A stretch of 64,000 bases of DNA from CAZOKO01 sp964580455 (lineage in GTDB: Bacteria; Desulfobacterota; WTBG01). Location: assembly GCA_964580455.1 (NCBI GenBank), contig CAZOKO010000001.1, positions 41,981 through 105,980 of the forward strand, given 5' to 3'. The position numbers and the translations under genes were made by a program. A model generated the notes under the pieces. That model saw only the letters and a list, made by a program, of their open reading frames with translations. It ran no database searches and had not been told where the DNA came from. Below, piece after piece: positions 53,546-62,323 of the stretch. How positions within the stretch are numbered: the first letter of the stretch is position 1; each line of letters opens with the position of its first letter.

Positions 53546-54700
53546 TTAAACTCCTTCCTCCCAATACATCACCTTATACTTGTCTTTTTTCTTTGGAGTA
53601 ATCTCAACAACAGCAGTAATAGCCCTCGCAACAGCACTGTCACCCACTCTACCACGCGCCTCAATCCTGTAATAATTAGTAGGATCAACAGTAATCTGCG
53701 GCGATATTTGATTATAGTTTGGTAACTCCATTAATCTGGCATCACGTATGTCCTCAAACTCTTCTTCACGTCTGAGTTCAATTATCCTTCTTGCAACATC
53801 GTCAGTCATTCCCGATACACTCATCAAAAGGCCATAAGAAGCATCATTAATGTTAACTTTAAGAGAAGTCTTTTTGGAAAAAACAGTGAATAACTCTGAG
53901 AGACCCTGACCGATGCTTCTTCTCTCACCCTCCTCCAAATCCTGATCTAATTCATCAAGAAGGGAATGGTCCTCCTCCATTAATTCATCACGTTCTTCAG
54001 AAGAATATTTACTCCCATAATAGATCTCCTCAGTCACCCCTCTTACCAGGAGCAACTCCTCAGTCACCACAAACTCTCCGTCCCTGCATTCATAAGGGTT
54101 CTCTAAAGACTCATAGTATTCATCCTCAGCACCATTTAATAAATGGTTGTGGTCTTTATCCACCCAGTCAATAATCGAATCTACAATGACATCCCGCTCT
54201 TCTCCTTCCAGCCCGCAACTATTTTCCAGGATATCAGTTAGAAGTTTTCTATTTCTCTTTGCTTTTTTTGCAATCCAGTTAAGATTGATCTTACTTCCTT
54301 CATCACCAATCCTGACTTCACATTCACCATCCTCAAATGGAAAGACATACGGCTCTTCCCTGGGTTTCCACTCATTTAATTCCTCTTCCTCTTCGTCTAT
54401 ATCTTCCTCCTCATCCTTAACCATCGATTTTTTGCTTCCTTTAAACTTTTTCACAGCACTTTTCGTCTTGACTATTTCAATGATCGCACGATTGATACCT
54501 GCCTGGGCAAGATAATAAGACTTTTCTCCTTCTTTAAAGTTCTTTGTAATAGTGGCTTCTATCCTCATGGTATGACAAAATTCAAAAACCATTATAGAAA
54601 GCAGGATTAAAACCCAGAGCACCAGCATCAGAGCAATGCCCCTCTCTGCTTTTTTTAAACCACGAAGGTCACGAAGAGAACTAATAAATTTTCCTTTCAA
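53546..54700 (-). CDS. gspK: Type II secretion minor pseudopilin GspK
   Basis: 384 residues. Prepilin-type helix ERGIALMLVLWVLILLSIMVFEF near residues 19-41, then the GspK alpha domain (VDSIIDWVDKDHNHLLNGAEDEYYESL) and a SAM-like repeat (VNINDASYGLLMSVSGMTDDVARRI). An acidic insert (VKDEEEDIDEEEEELNEW) lies near 95-112. The TTG start overlaps gspJ's stop (TTGA). The leader residues SSLRDLRGLKK are encoded by a CCACGAAGGTCACGAAG dispersed repeat (54658-54678). Confidence 0.88.
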   Translation of the reverse strand: MKGKFISSLRDLRGLKKAERGIALMLVLWVLILLSIMVFEFCHTMRIEATITKNFKEGEKSYYLAQAGINRAIIEIVKTKSAVKKFKGSKKSMVKDEEEDIDEEEEELNEWKPREEPYVFPFEDGECEVRIGDEGSKINLNWIAKKAKRNRKLLTDILENSCGLEGEERDVIVDSIIDWVDKDHNHLLNGAEDEYYESLENPYECRDGEFVVTEELLLVRGVTEEIYYGSKYSSEERDELMEEDHSLLDELDQDLEEGERRSIGQGLSELFTVFSKKTSLKVNINDASYGLLMSVSGMTDDVARRIIELRREEEFEDIRDARLMELPNYNQISPQITVDPTNYYRIEARGRVGDSAVARAITAVVEITPKKKDKYKVMYWEEGV

Positions 54701-55530
54701 TCTTGATCGCTCCTTTTCTTCCTCATCTTCTTACTGTAGATCATCAGGGGGACAATCAGCTCTCTATAGTAAAGCTCTGCTTCATCTTCTTCCTTCTTCC
54801 TCTCTTCCTCAAAAGTCAATTCAATCCTAACAGCATGTGGCAGCGTTCCTTCTTTTTCGGCATCCCAGTGCTCTTTCCACTCTCCCTCCCCTTCTCCCTC
54901 TTCCTTTCCACTCCTTAATTCATAATACTCTAATTTCATAGCGGTTACATATGAATCCAGAACCTCTATCTCATCTTTGTCAATGTTGTTTCTTTCCTTA
55001 AAGATATCAGTTTTTAAGGCATCCCTTTCTACTACTACCAACCCCTCATCACTCTCTACCCAAAAAGATAGCCAGGACAATCCTTTTTTACCCCCCTTAA
55101 GAGGAACTGTGGAAACAAAACTTACTGAATCTTTCTTTCCCTCAAAGGCATAAAATTCTTTATGGGTGTCAAACTCACTGGGGGTTACTTTATAAGGAAA
55201 TGTTGATTTTATCTCCCTGCCCAGAAGGTTCATAACAACCCGCATCCTCTGAATCCTTTCAATATCTTCTTCGCCCTTTTCCCAGGCTCTGGAACCCATG
55301 CTAAGCGTCCCATAGATCATCACCAGAACCACAGAGAGGATAGAAATAGACACAAGAAGTTCCAATAAAGTAAACCCCTTTTCAGGGTGCAGGGGAAAAC
55401 TATCAGGACATATTTTTGTTGGTGCCTCTTCTTTAGTTGGTATGTTTAATTGTTTTTTCATTTGACTTGACTTTGAATTGTTATTCGCCATTAGGATTAT
55501 AAGCTTACATGCTTTTTCATCTTGTAACAT
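54697..55530 (-). CDS. gspJ: Type II secretion minor pseudopilin GspJ
   Basis: 277 residues as read from ATG 55530. The prepilin cleavage site HPEKGFTLLELLVSISIL begins near residue 47, an unusually long leader; ATG codons further in (residues 14 and 23) may be the true start. SMGSRAWEKGEEDIERIQRMR matches GspJ. The tail is very acidic (EEERKKEEDEAELYY). Overlaps gspK by 4 bp. Confidence 0.85.
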   Translation of the reverse strand: MLQDEKACKLIILMANNNSKSSQMKKQLNIPTKEEAPTKICPDSFPLHPEKGFTLLELLVSISILSVVLVMIYGTLSMGSRAWEKGEEDIERIQRMRVVMNLLGREIKSTFPYKVTPSEFDTHKEFYAFEGKKDSVSFVSTVPLKGGKKGLSWLSFWVESDEGLVVVERDALKTDIFKERNNIDKDEIEVLDSYVTAMKLEYYELRSGKEEGEGEGEWKEHWDAEKEGTLPHAVRIELTFEEERKKEEDEAELYYRELIVPLMIYSKKMRKKRSDQD

Positions 55531-55566
55531 TTTTCCCTGAACCCTGTTCCCTAAACCCTGTCCGGC

Positions 55567-55989
55567 CTATAACCCTTCCTGCTTCTTTACTGTTTTGAGT
55601 GTTGCCAATGTTATACTTTTCTCCTTTTCACCTTCTTTCCACGAGACAACTGACTCCAAACGAAACATCTCCAGAGGAAGATGATCAAAAAGTTCTTCAT
55701 CTTCCTCATCTCCCATATACTCTTCATAGGGCATGATGCTTACTCGAAAGTAGTAACCATCATCAAAACTCCCACTCTCTTCTTTTTCCTTCATCTCTTC
55801 TTCGACCTGAAGCTCTTCAAGCTTCTGCTTAGCATATATGGTAGCAGTAGTATATGTTTGAGAGGTTCTGGCTATACGCAACCCAGCCGAGAATTGCTGC
55901 ATGATAACAGTTATGGCAACACCCAGTATGGAAATAGCCAGAAGGATCTCTAAAAGAGTAAACCCCTTCTGGGTAGATATTCCAAACAT
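55567..55989 (-). CDS. gspI: Type II secretion minor pseudopilin GspI
   Basis: 140 residues. Short leader MFGISTQKG then FTLLEILLAISILGVAITVIM, the prepilin helix, and YAKQKLEELQVEEEM, typical of GspI. The ATG lies 1 bp after the end of gspH. A CCCTGAACCCTGTTCCCTAA repeat fills the 36-bp gap to gspJ. Confidence 0.88.
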   Translation of the reverse strand: MFGISTQKGFTLLEILLAISILGVAITVIMQQFSAGLRIARTSQTYTTATIYAKQKLEELQVEEEMKEKEESGSFDDGYYFRVSIMPYEEYMGDEEDEELFDHLPLEMFRLESVVSWKEGEKEKSITLATLKTVKKQEGL

Positions 55990-55990
55990 T

Positions 55991-56698
55991 TCAGGTCTCT
56001 TCTTCCTCAGTTATTTTTACAATCCCTGTTAAAAATTCGAGTGCTATCCTGTATTCCCTTTCCTTTTCATCCATTAGAAAAATCTCTCCACCGGAGCAAC
56101 TCCCGTTAGGATAAAAATCTATCCATACTTCCTCCTCAGTAAACTCCTCACCATCTATAACTACTCTTGCCAGTTTAACTTGCTTTGGCATCGTGTAGAT
56201 TTTCTGTTCTTTCATCCTTTTTGGCAAATCCTCTTCATCCCCCTCGCCATCAGACTCTTCTTCATCATCATCTTCTTCATCTCTATAATACCTCTCCTCC
56301 TCCTTAAGAGATTCAATAATCATTTCCCCTTTTTCCATATTAAATGTCACTTGGTAATCACCGCCGGTTGTAACTGCCTGACTTCTAGCGTATCGCAAAC
56401 CGGCAGCCATTCTCCTGGTTGTTGTCTTAAGCTTTAGCCCTGTTAAAGAAGTAATGGCAGGAGCAACCAATGCAGTGAGAAATCCGATGATAACAAGCAC
56501 CAAGATAAGTTCAATAAGGGTAAACCCCTTTTCAGGTGACAGGATACAGGTGACAGGGCGCAGGGTAAAACGATTATAATTCAATTTCGTTGATAATTTC
56601 TCTTTGCCAGTTGATATTTCTAAGCACATCTTATTTGACCATACCAGTAGAATGTTCCTTAAATAATTATTATAATGCTTAATGACATAACTCAACAA
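55991..56698 (-). CDS. gspH: Type II secretion minor pseudopilin GspH
   Basis: 235 residues as read, but the leader before the cleavage site (SPEKGFTLIELILVLVIIG) is about 58 residues, far longer than usual. The bases coding RFTLRPVTCILSPEK correspond to a CAGGTGACAGGATACAGG-type repeat (56537-56572), so a repeat seems to have replaced the native start. ATG 56629 (MCLEIST) is a shorter option. The mature part has an acidic insert (RDEEDDDEEESDGEGDEED) and the GspH strand VWIDFYPNGSCSGGEI. Confidence 0.82.
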   Translation of the reverse strand: MLSYVIKHYNNYLRNILLVWSNKMCLEISTGKEKLSTKLNYNRFTLRPVTCILSPEKGFTLIELILVLVIIGFLTALVAPAITSLTGLKLKTTTRRMAAGLRYARSQAVTTGGDYQVTFNMEKGEMIIESLKEEERYYRDEEDDDEEESDGEGDEEDLPKRMKEQKIYTMPKQVKLARVVIDGEEFTEEEVWIDFYPNGSCSGGEIFLMDEKEREYRIALEFLTGIVKITEEEET

Positions 56699-56842
56699 GA
56701 TAAACCCTTAAGTCATCTATTTTAAAGGAAAACTGTTCTTCTATAACCATACTAAACATGTTTTGAATATTATCCATTAAAATCATATAGTTACTAATTT
56801 CTTGTTGAGTAAAGTCAATAGGCTTATTATTATATTTTATTC

Positions 56843-56926
56843 TGTCATTGCGAGGAGCGAAGTGACGAAACAATCTCACTCAATTCCAACTACTTAGAGA
56901 TTGCTTCGCTATTACTCGCAATGACA
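56843..56926. repeat. TGTCATTGCGAG inverted-repeat element
   Basis: 84 bp bounded by TGTCATTGCGAG (56843-56854) and CTCGCAATGACA (56915-56926), with inner CAATCTC/GAGATTG and GAAGTGACG/CTTCGCTATT. I recall this type of element (GTCATTGCGAGGAGCGAAG) from many bacterial genomes. It lies in the 505-bp gap between gspG and gspH. Confidence 0.8.
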
Positions 56927-57203
56927 AATTATTATAACATTAGTTACAAAACGTTCTACTAGGTGTGCAGGCAGGCAGAACACCCTGCTACCCGAAAAGC
57001 GCAACTCCATACCAAAATCTTGATAATCTGCGTTCATCTATGTCCCAAAAAGAAGTTGCCTACACCGAAACGAGCCGGAAAACCATAACCGTTCAACTCA
57101 ACCTAAATCTTAAACTCTCTGATCCAGCATCTCGCACAACCAGCGCTCTAAGTCCAATCATACAGCATGTATCCTGCATCATGTATCCAGCATCATTCCA
57201 CTA
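56927..57203. repeat. Repeat-rich gap between gspG and gspH
   Basis: 57012-57048 has AATCTGCGTTCATCTATGTCC, a degenerate version of the word in the 300-bp repeats. 57063-57105 matches the CCGAAACGAG and AACCGTTCAACTCAACC family. 57160-57195 is ATCCTGCATCATGTATCCAGC-type sequence. No gene is supported. Confidence 0.65.
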
Positions 57204-57644
57204 TTACTCATCAACTTCCCAGCTGTTGATATCCCTGTCGAGAGCCTCTCCTCCTTCTTCTCCATCCTTCCCGTAGGAACTCAAGTCATAGTAGTAATTA
57301 TGTTCTCCCGGATAATTATAGACATATTCATTGCCCCACGGGTCTTTGGGAATAACCTGTTTTTTCAAATAGGGGCCGTCCCATTTACTCATCTCTTCCT
57401 CACCCGTCTCAATCAGCAGGTTCAGAGTTTCCGGATACTTTCCTACATCAAGTTTATAGGTATCCAAAGCTGTGCCCAGCAACTCTATCTGCTGCCTGGC
57501 AATACCGGGTTTAGCCTTCTCGGCTTTACCAATAAATCTCGGTGCCACTACCGCACCGAGAAGACCAATAATCACCAGAACCACTAACAGTTCTATTAAG
57601 GTAAAACCCCCTATCCACCTTCTTCTTTTTTCTTTTCTTCCCAT
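57204..57644 (-). CDS. gspG: Type II secretion major pseudopilin GspG
   Basis: 146 residues, ATG with GGAGG. Leader MGRKEKRRRWIGG, then FTLIELLVVLVIIGLLGAVV with the essential Glu at +5 of the mature protein, and the GspG body: TALDTYKLDVGKYPE, GPYLKKQVIPKDPWGNEYVY, and the C-terminal calcium-site-like DLSSYGKDGEEGGE. The main subunit of the pseudopilus; processed by a prepilin peptidase not encoded in this window. Confidence 0.95.
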   Translation of the reverse strand: MGRKEKRRRWIGGFTLIELLVVLVIIGLLGAVVAPRFIGKAEKAKPGIARQQIELLGTALDTYKLDVGKYPETLNLLIETGEEEMSKWDGPYLKKQVIPKDPWGNEYVYNYPGEHNYYYDLSSYGKDGEEGGEALDRDINSWEVDE

Positions 57645-57712
57645 AAGAACCTCCCCTCCGTAAAATAGTTTTTGTCAAAATCAAACTACAGAGTATTATT
57701 TCTCAGTGGTAC

Positions 57713-57804
57713 CCCCGTTAGATAGTAAACCTTGTGGAAGGGTTATTTATCCAACAGGCTTGACATCTGACAGAGTTCACTTGCTTAGTAGGTATCTAAC
57801 GGGG
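57713..57804. repeat. 92-bp element with CCCCGTTAGATA terminal inverted repeats, copy 3
   Basis: CCCCGTTAGATA (57713-57724) and TATCTAACGGGG (57793-57804) are perfect 12-bp inverted ends. The right flank TGAATCTG is the same as that of copy 1 at 11546-11643. The interior differs from the other copies. It fills most of the gspF-gspG gap. Confidence 0.75.
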
Positions 57805-57826
57805 TGAATCTGTGGTTTCATATGTT

Positions 57827-59047
57827 TTAAAATGACATATCATTTACACTGATAATAGCCAGTAACATGGTAATAACAATGGAACCCACAATAAAAGCCA
57901 TAAACAAGATCAAGCAAGGCTCCAGCAATGAGATTAACCGCTTTATCGCATTGCGAACATCCTGATCATAAGTATCAGCCACCTTGAGCAGCATCTCGTC
58001 CAATCTCCCTGTCTCCTCACCCACCGTAATCATATGGATTGCCAGTGAGGGAAAGGTATTTGCACTTTTTAAAGGCTTGGAGATTCCCTCCCCTTCCTTG
58101 ATTCCCTCATGAATGCCAGTTAGTGAACCGGCAATGACCAGATTACCAATGGTCTCTTTGACAATATTTAGCGATTGCAGAATAGGGACACCACTTTTAA
58201 TTAACGTGCCGAGAGTTCTGGAAAAACGAGCTACCTCAATTTTCTCTACCAGTGTTTTAACCATGAAAAGTTTGAGTTTCAGTTCATCCCACTTCAAACT
58301 TCCCTTTTCAGTAGCAAGATATTTTTTTATTCCAAAATAGGTTCCACCGATTACACCTGCCATCGCCCACCAATAACCCTTTACGACCTCACTCATCCCC
58401 AGGAGAAACTGGGCAGAAGCAGGAATCCCCCCACCCGCATCGTCAAACATGGTAGAAAACTTGGGGATGACAAAGGTCAGGAGAATTATTATGGTAAGCC
58501 CACAAACTCCTGTGAGCAGCATGGGATAAATCATAGCGGAGGTTATATAGTCCTTTAACTCCTGTGAGCTCTCCAGAAAATCCACTAATCGCTCAAGTAC
58601 CATTTCCAATACACCCCCAGCCTCACCTGCCCTCACCATATTCACATATAATTTGGAAAAAACCCTGGGATGCTTCGCCAGAGCATCTGCCAATGAAATT
58701 CCTTCCTGTATACCACTTAAAATATCGGTGATAACCTTTTCCAACTCTTTTTTCTCAGTCAACTCAGCCACAATAAAAAGGCTTCTATCTAAAGGCAGAC
58801 CTGCTGAAATCAGTGTTGAAAGCTGCTGAGTAAAGTTCATAACATCTTTGGAGGAAACCCTCTTAAAGAACGCCATTAAATCTATATCCAGCGAAAAGCT
58901 CCTGGCCTTGCTGGGATGTCCAATCTTCATTGGGATGTAACCCAGAGACTGCAGCTTACTGATGACCTCCCTCTCCTCAGGCGCCTCCATTAATCCCTCA
59001 ACAATCTTCCCCATACTATCCGTTGCTTTATAGGAAAATTCTGGCAC
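57827..59047 (-). CDS. gspF: Type II secretion inner-membrane platform protein GspF
   Basis: 406 residues. Starts PEFSYKATDSMGKIVEGLM; two GspF/T2SF domains (about 70-193 and 270-395) with SKDVMNFTQQLSTLISAGLPL and VARFSRTLGTLIKSGVPIL, each followed by membrane helices. GTG start with GGAG seven bases upstream. Lies between gspE and gspG as usual. Confidence 0.95.
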   Translation of the reverse strand: MPEFSYKATDSMGKIVEGLMEAPEEREVISKLQSLGYIPMKIGHPSKARSFSLDIDLMAFFKRVSSKDVMNFTQQLSTLISAGLPLDRSLFIVAELTEKKELEKVITDILSGIQEGISLADALAKHPRVFSKLYVNMVRAGEAGGVLEMVLERLVDFLESSQELKDYITSAMIYPMLLTGVCGLTIIILLTFVIPKFSTMFDDAGGGIPASAQFLLGMSEVVKGYWWAMAGVIGGTYFGIKKYLATEKGSLKWDELKLKLFMVKTLVEKIEVARFSRTLGTLIKSGVPILQSLNIVKETIGNLVIAGSLTGIHEGIKEGEGISKPLKSANTFPSLAIHMITVGEETGRLDEMLLKVADTYDQDVRNAIKRLISLLEPCLILFMAFIVGSIVITMLLAIISVNDMSF

Positions 59048-59411
59048 TGTAAGTCTCCAATGCTTTTGGGAGTGTTCCTTCTTTGTCAGTAATCAAAAGT
59101 CATCCTCCCTTGTCTGGACTTGATGCTGGATACTGGTTTCTTGATACTAGATGCTGGATACTAGTGAAGCTTCGCCTCAAACCGACTAGGCTTCGTGATA
59201 CTGGATGCTTGATGCTGAATAGAAAATGTTAAGTCATTTTTTTTGCCAGAATCCAGTATCTCTTTGCAAAATGTATCGTTGATTAAAACTTGACTCATTT
59301 GTTAAGTTTCTGGCTTATAAGTAGACGGCTAGTATCCAGTATCATTTTGTTGATCATAGCAAATCCTACAATCACTGGATTTTTAATAGCAAATGATCTA
59401 CGCGTTATTTC
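59048..59411. repeat. Repeat-filled gspE-gspF gap
   Basis: Rich in GATACTGGATGCTTGATGC words. 59163-59214 and 59249-59334 are the counterparts of 23996-24056 and 24201-24298, including AAACTTGACTCATTTGTTAAG and AGTAGACGGCTAG. No gene is seen. The gap breaks what would otherwise be a compact operon. Confidence 0.8.
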
Positions 59412-61118
59412 TTACTCCACCTGTGTCACCCTCAACACCTCGGAGATAGTACTGATCCCTGTTTTAACTTTCTGCCACCCGGCTTCTCTCAAGGTCCTCA
59501 TACCTTGCGACCTTCCCTTTTCTTTAATGACATTAGAGGGAGCTTTGTCCAGGATCAATCCTCTTATATCATCATTTATCAGCAATAACTCATAGATACC
59601 CTGTCTGCCCCTGAATCCTGTGTGGGAACACTTCTCACATCCTGCCCCTTTGAAGATAGGGAGTTCCTTAACATCAGACTGACTTACCCCTAACTCCTCC
59701 ATAACACCCAGCTCCGGAGTATAGGTCTCTTTGCATTCAGGACAAATTACTCTCACAAGTCGCTGAGCCATGATACCCAATAAGCTGGAGGAGATGAGAT
59801 AGTTCTCCATTCCCATTTCCAGCAATCTGGTCACTGCACCAGCAGCATCATTAGTATGTAAGGTACTGAAAACCAGATGACCGGTTAAAGCAGAGTGGAT
59901 GGCAATTTCTGCTGTCTCTGCATCCCTGATCTCTCCAATCATAATAACATCTGGGTCCTGTCTCAGTATCGATCTCAAGATATTGGAAAAACTAAGCCCA
60001 ATACCAGCTTTAACCTGCACCTGGTTTACACCACCCAGCTGATACTCAATAGGGTCTTCTACGGTTATAATCTTTTTTTCCGGAGAATTGATTTCACCTA
60101 AAGCTGCATACAAGGTAGTAGTCTTTCCACTCCCGGTAGGTCCTGTCACAAGAATAATGCCATAAGGCCTGTTGATTAAATCCCTGAATTTCGATAAATC
60201 ATAATCGGGAAAACCCAGCTTTTCCAGATCAAGAATTACGCTCTCCCGATCCAGTATCCTCAACACAACACTCTCACCAAACATAGTGGGCAGTGTAGAT
60301 ACCCTGAAATCAATTTCTTTGCCCAGCACTCTCAATTTTATTCGACCATCCTGCGGAAGCCTTCTCTCAGCAATATTCAATTTAGCCATGATTTTCAACC
60401 TGGAAATAACAGCGGCCTGAAGCCTTCTGGGAGGTGCCTCCATATCATGTAATACACCGTCAATACGATACCTCACCTTAAAATCTCCCTCAAAAGGCTC
60501 CAAATGAATATCACTGGCTCTCATTTCAATAGCACGGGAAATGAGCAGATTAACCAGTCTGATAACAGGCGCTTCAGAGGCTAAATCTTTCAGGTGATCA
60601 ACATCTCCTTCATCATCAATGGACAAGTCTTCCTTGCCATTCTTCCCGATATTCTCAACAATCCTCTCCATAGAAGTCGTATCGGTGTTGAATAATTTTC
60701 CCACTGCATCCAGAATCTCTTCTTCCCGAGCCAGATTAATCTTCACTTCATAGTTTGTTGACATCCTCACTGCATCGCAGGCATAAACATCATAAGGGTC
60801 ACTCAAGGCTATGGTTAATACATTCTCATTGAGGCTTAATGGAACAAACTTATACTGCCTCATAAATTTTTCTGAAAGGTTTTCCAGTACAATTGTCTGT
60901 TGAGGAAAATCTTTTAAAGAGACAAAAGGTATATCCAAATATTCACTTAACGTTTCCAACAAAACAGTCTCAGAGATGAGTCCCAAATCTACCAAACGTC
61001 GACCCAATCCTTCAGTGCTATTCGACTGCGCTGTAAGTACCTTGTCCAACTTATCCTCACTGACCTTTCCGGATTCCAGCAGGATTTCACTCAATGATTT
61101 AACTGTCTTAATTGTCAT
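59412..61118 (-). CDS. gspE: Type II secretion ATPase GspE
   Basis: 568 residues; hexameric ATPase powering pseudopilus assembly. N-terminal T2SSE_N domain (LGRRLVDLGLISETVLLETL; YLDIPFVSLKDFP). Core with Walker A GPTGSGKTTTLYAAL, Asp box ITVEDPIEYQ, Walker B DPDVIMIGEIRD and His box ALTGHLVFSTLHTND. Zinc site CPECKET and CEKCSHTGFRG. ATG with AGGAGAG upstream. First gsp gene of the operon. Confidence 0.96.
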   Translation of the reverse strand: MTIKTVKSLSEILLESGKVSEDKLDKVLTAQSNSTEGLGRRLVDLGLISETVLLETLSEYLDIPFVSLKDFPQQTIVLENLSEKFMRQYKFVPLSLNENVLTIALSDPYDVYACDAVRMSTNYEVKINLAREEEILDAVGKLFNTDTTSMERIVENIGKNGKEDLSIDDEGDVDHLKDLASEAPVIRLVNLLISRAIEMRASDIHLEPFEGDFKVRYRIDGVLHDMEAPPRRLQAAVISRLKIMAKLNIAERRLPQDGRIKLRVLGKEIDFRVSTLPTMFGESVVLRILDRESVILDLEKLGFPDYDLSKFRDLINRPYGIILVTGPTGSGKTTTLYAALGEINSPEKKIITVEDPIEYQLGGVNQVQVKAGIGLSFSNILRSILRQDPDVIMIGEIRDAETAEIAIHSALTGHLVFSTLHTNDAAGAVTRLLEMGMENYLISSSLLGIMAQRLVRVICPECKETYTPELGVMEELGVSQSDVKELPIFKGAGCEKCSHTGFRGRQGIYELLLINDDIRGLILDKAPSNVIKEKGRSQGMRTLREAGWQKVKTGISTISEVLRVTQVE

Positions 61119-61157
61119 AGCCGCAAACTCTCCTGAAATATTTTATCTAATGACTTA

Positions 61158-61186
61158 GAAATACCATTTAGCTTACTTAACGTCAA
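61158..61186 (-). promoter_or_regulatory. Candidate gspE operon promoter
   Basis: On the minus strand: TTGACG (61181-61186), 17-bp spacer, TATTTC (61158-61163), about 40 bp before the gspE start. Further upstream (61216-61257) GTGAAC and GTTCAC form a widely spaced inverted pair of unknown meaning. Confidence 0.45.
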
Positions 61187-61262
61187 GGTATAACCCAACT
61201 ACAGCACCAATCCAGTGAACAATTTAAATAAGTTGACATTTTAATTTGTCGTTCACAATAGT

Positions 61263-61898
61263 TTAATATACAAGTTCAATCTTCGCTCTATCTCCATACT
61301 TTTCAAATTGGGCTATTGATTCCATATTGAGTTTTGCCTTTTCATAATCAGGTCTCAGATTGAGTGCCTTCTCATACTGTTCAAGTGCCCTATCATATAA
61401 CTTCTGCCCGAGATAAGTATTCCCCAGATTAAGGCAGGCTTCAGCATAAGTAGGTTTCAATTCAATGGCCATTTTGAAGTGCTTGATTGCCAGCTCATAG
61501 AACTCTCTCCCCTTTCTTAAATAAACATTGCCCAAATTGTTGTGAGCCACTGAATAACTCGGGGCTAAATGCAGCGCTTTTAAATACAGGTTTTTTGCTT
61601 TATCATCCAGGCCCACAGAAAAATAGAGATAACCCATATTATTGTAAGCCTTTACATATGCAGGGTCCCGCTTAATCGCCTCTCTGTATGCCTCAATGGC
61701 TTTATCATACATCCTATTATCTTCATATGCATTACCCAGGGCATCAAAAGGTCTTGCCTTATTCCACGATTTTTTACAGGCATCATTCCAGAGATTAACC
61801 TCACTCATCCATATCTTGTTCCTCTGATAGGTACTAAATCCCAAAAACCCAGTAATTATAACTGCAAGGACTAACGGTAAAGAAAAGGTGGATTTCAT
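61263..61898 (-). CDS. Short TM-TPR protein, TMTC C-terminal type
   Basis: 211 residues. Helix about 7-22, linker YQRNKIWMSEVNLWNDACKK with SWNKARPFDALG, then about four TPRs. The start coincides with the same boundary as the five plus-strand TM-TPR proteins, but it stands alone 37 kb from the split membrane domain, at the head of the type II operon. It could act as an adaptor between secretion and glycosylation. ATG start. Confidence 0.82.
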   Translation of the reverse strand: MKSTFSLPLVLAVIITGFLGFSTYQRNKIWMSEVNLWNDACKKSWNKARPFDALGNAYEDNRMYDKAIEAYREAIKRDPAYVKAYNNMGYLYFSVGLDDKAKNLYLKALHLAPSYSVAHNNLGNVYLRKGREFYELAIKHFKMAIELKPTYAEACLNLGNTYLGQKLYDRALEQYEKALNLRPDYEKAKLNMESIAQFEKYGDRAKIELVY

Positions 61899-62077
61899 CT
61901 GACTGGCTCTTTAATCTAATAATCAGCACAATTTTTCATAATGTATACCATTTTACAGGTAATGTAAACCCTGCTGGAAAGTTTGGACGGTGAATTAACT
62001 AATCCTAAAAAATATCAACACTTAAATCAGCTATAAACATTATTTCAAACAAAAAATAGCAAAACAAGAAATTATTC

Positions 62078-62133
62078 TTGACACCATTTAATTCAATGGT
62101 ATATTGACACTCTAATTAGAGTATTATTAGAGT
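62078..62133 (+). promoter_or_regulatory. Promoter and palindromic operators of the RHH gene
   Basis: TTGACA (62078-62083), 16-bp spacer, TATATT (62100-62105). The spacer contains the inverted pair ACCATT/AATGGT (62083-62100). Downstream of the -10 lies the perfect palindrome ACTCTAATTAGAGT (62109-62122), with a further half-site TTAGAGT at 62127-62133, one helical turn (11 bp) on. This is the usual operator style of ribbon-helix-helix autoregulators. Confidence 0.7.
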
Positions 62134-62140
62134 CTATGCA

Positions 62141-62323
62141 ATGATAAGCCCAAAGAAAAATGATAAAGTAACAATCAAAATTCCCAGACCTCTGTATAAC
62201 CACATTAAATTAATTAAAGAAAATTTAGGATTTAACTCCGTTACGGATTTTGTTGTCTATCTTTTAAGGAATATCGCTTCAAGTGGCAGACCAAAAGGCA
62301 ATCAAAACCATGAAAAAAAATAA
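62141..62323 (+). CDS. Ribbon-helix-helix (CopG/Arc-like) DNA-binding protein
   Basis: 60 residues. A short beta strand KVTIKIPRPLYNHI followed by two helices with FNSVTDFVVYLLRN matches the ribbon-helix-helix fold. ATG start; promoter with palindromic operators directly upstream suggests autoregulation. It may also control the phosphodiesterase gene 157 bp downstream. No toxin partner is visible. Confidence 0.75.
   Translation: MISPKKNDKVTIKIPRPLYNHIKLIKENLGFNSVTDFVVYLLRNIASSGRPKGNQNHEKK

Noticed and set aside
56679..56879. 66-codon minus-strand ORF upstream of gspH
   Set aside because: Its first codons derive from the TGTCATTGCGAG repeat, it overlaps the gspH reading, and no family is recognisable. 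Not enough to call a gene.
61216..61257. GTGAAC...GTTCAC pair as a fifth EPS operator
   Set aside because: The arms are about 30 bp apart and inverted in order (GAAC before GTTC), unlike the 17-bp TGTTCA-N5-TGAACA sites.
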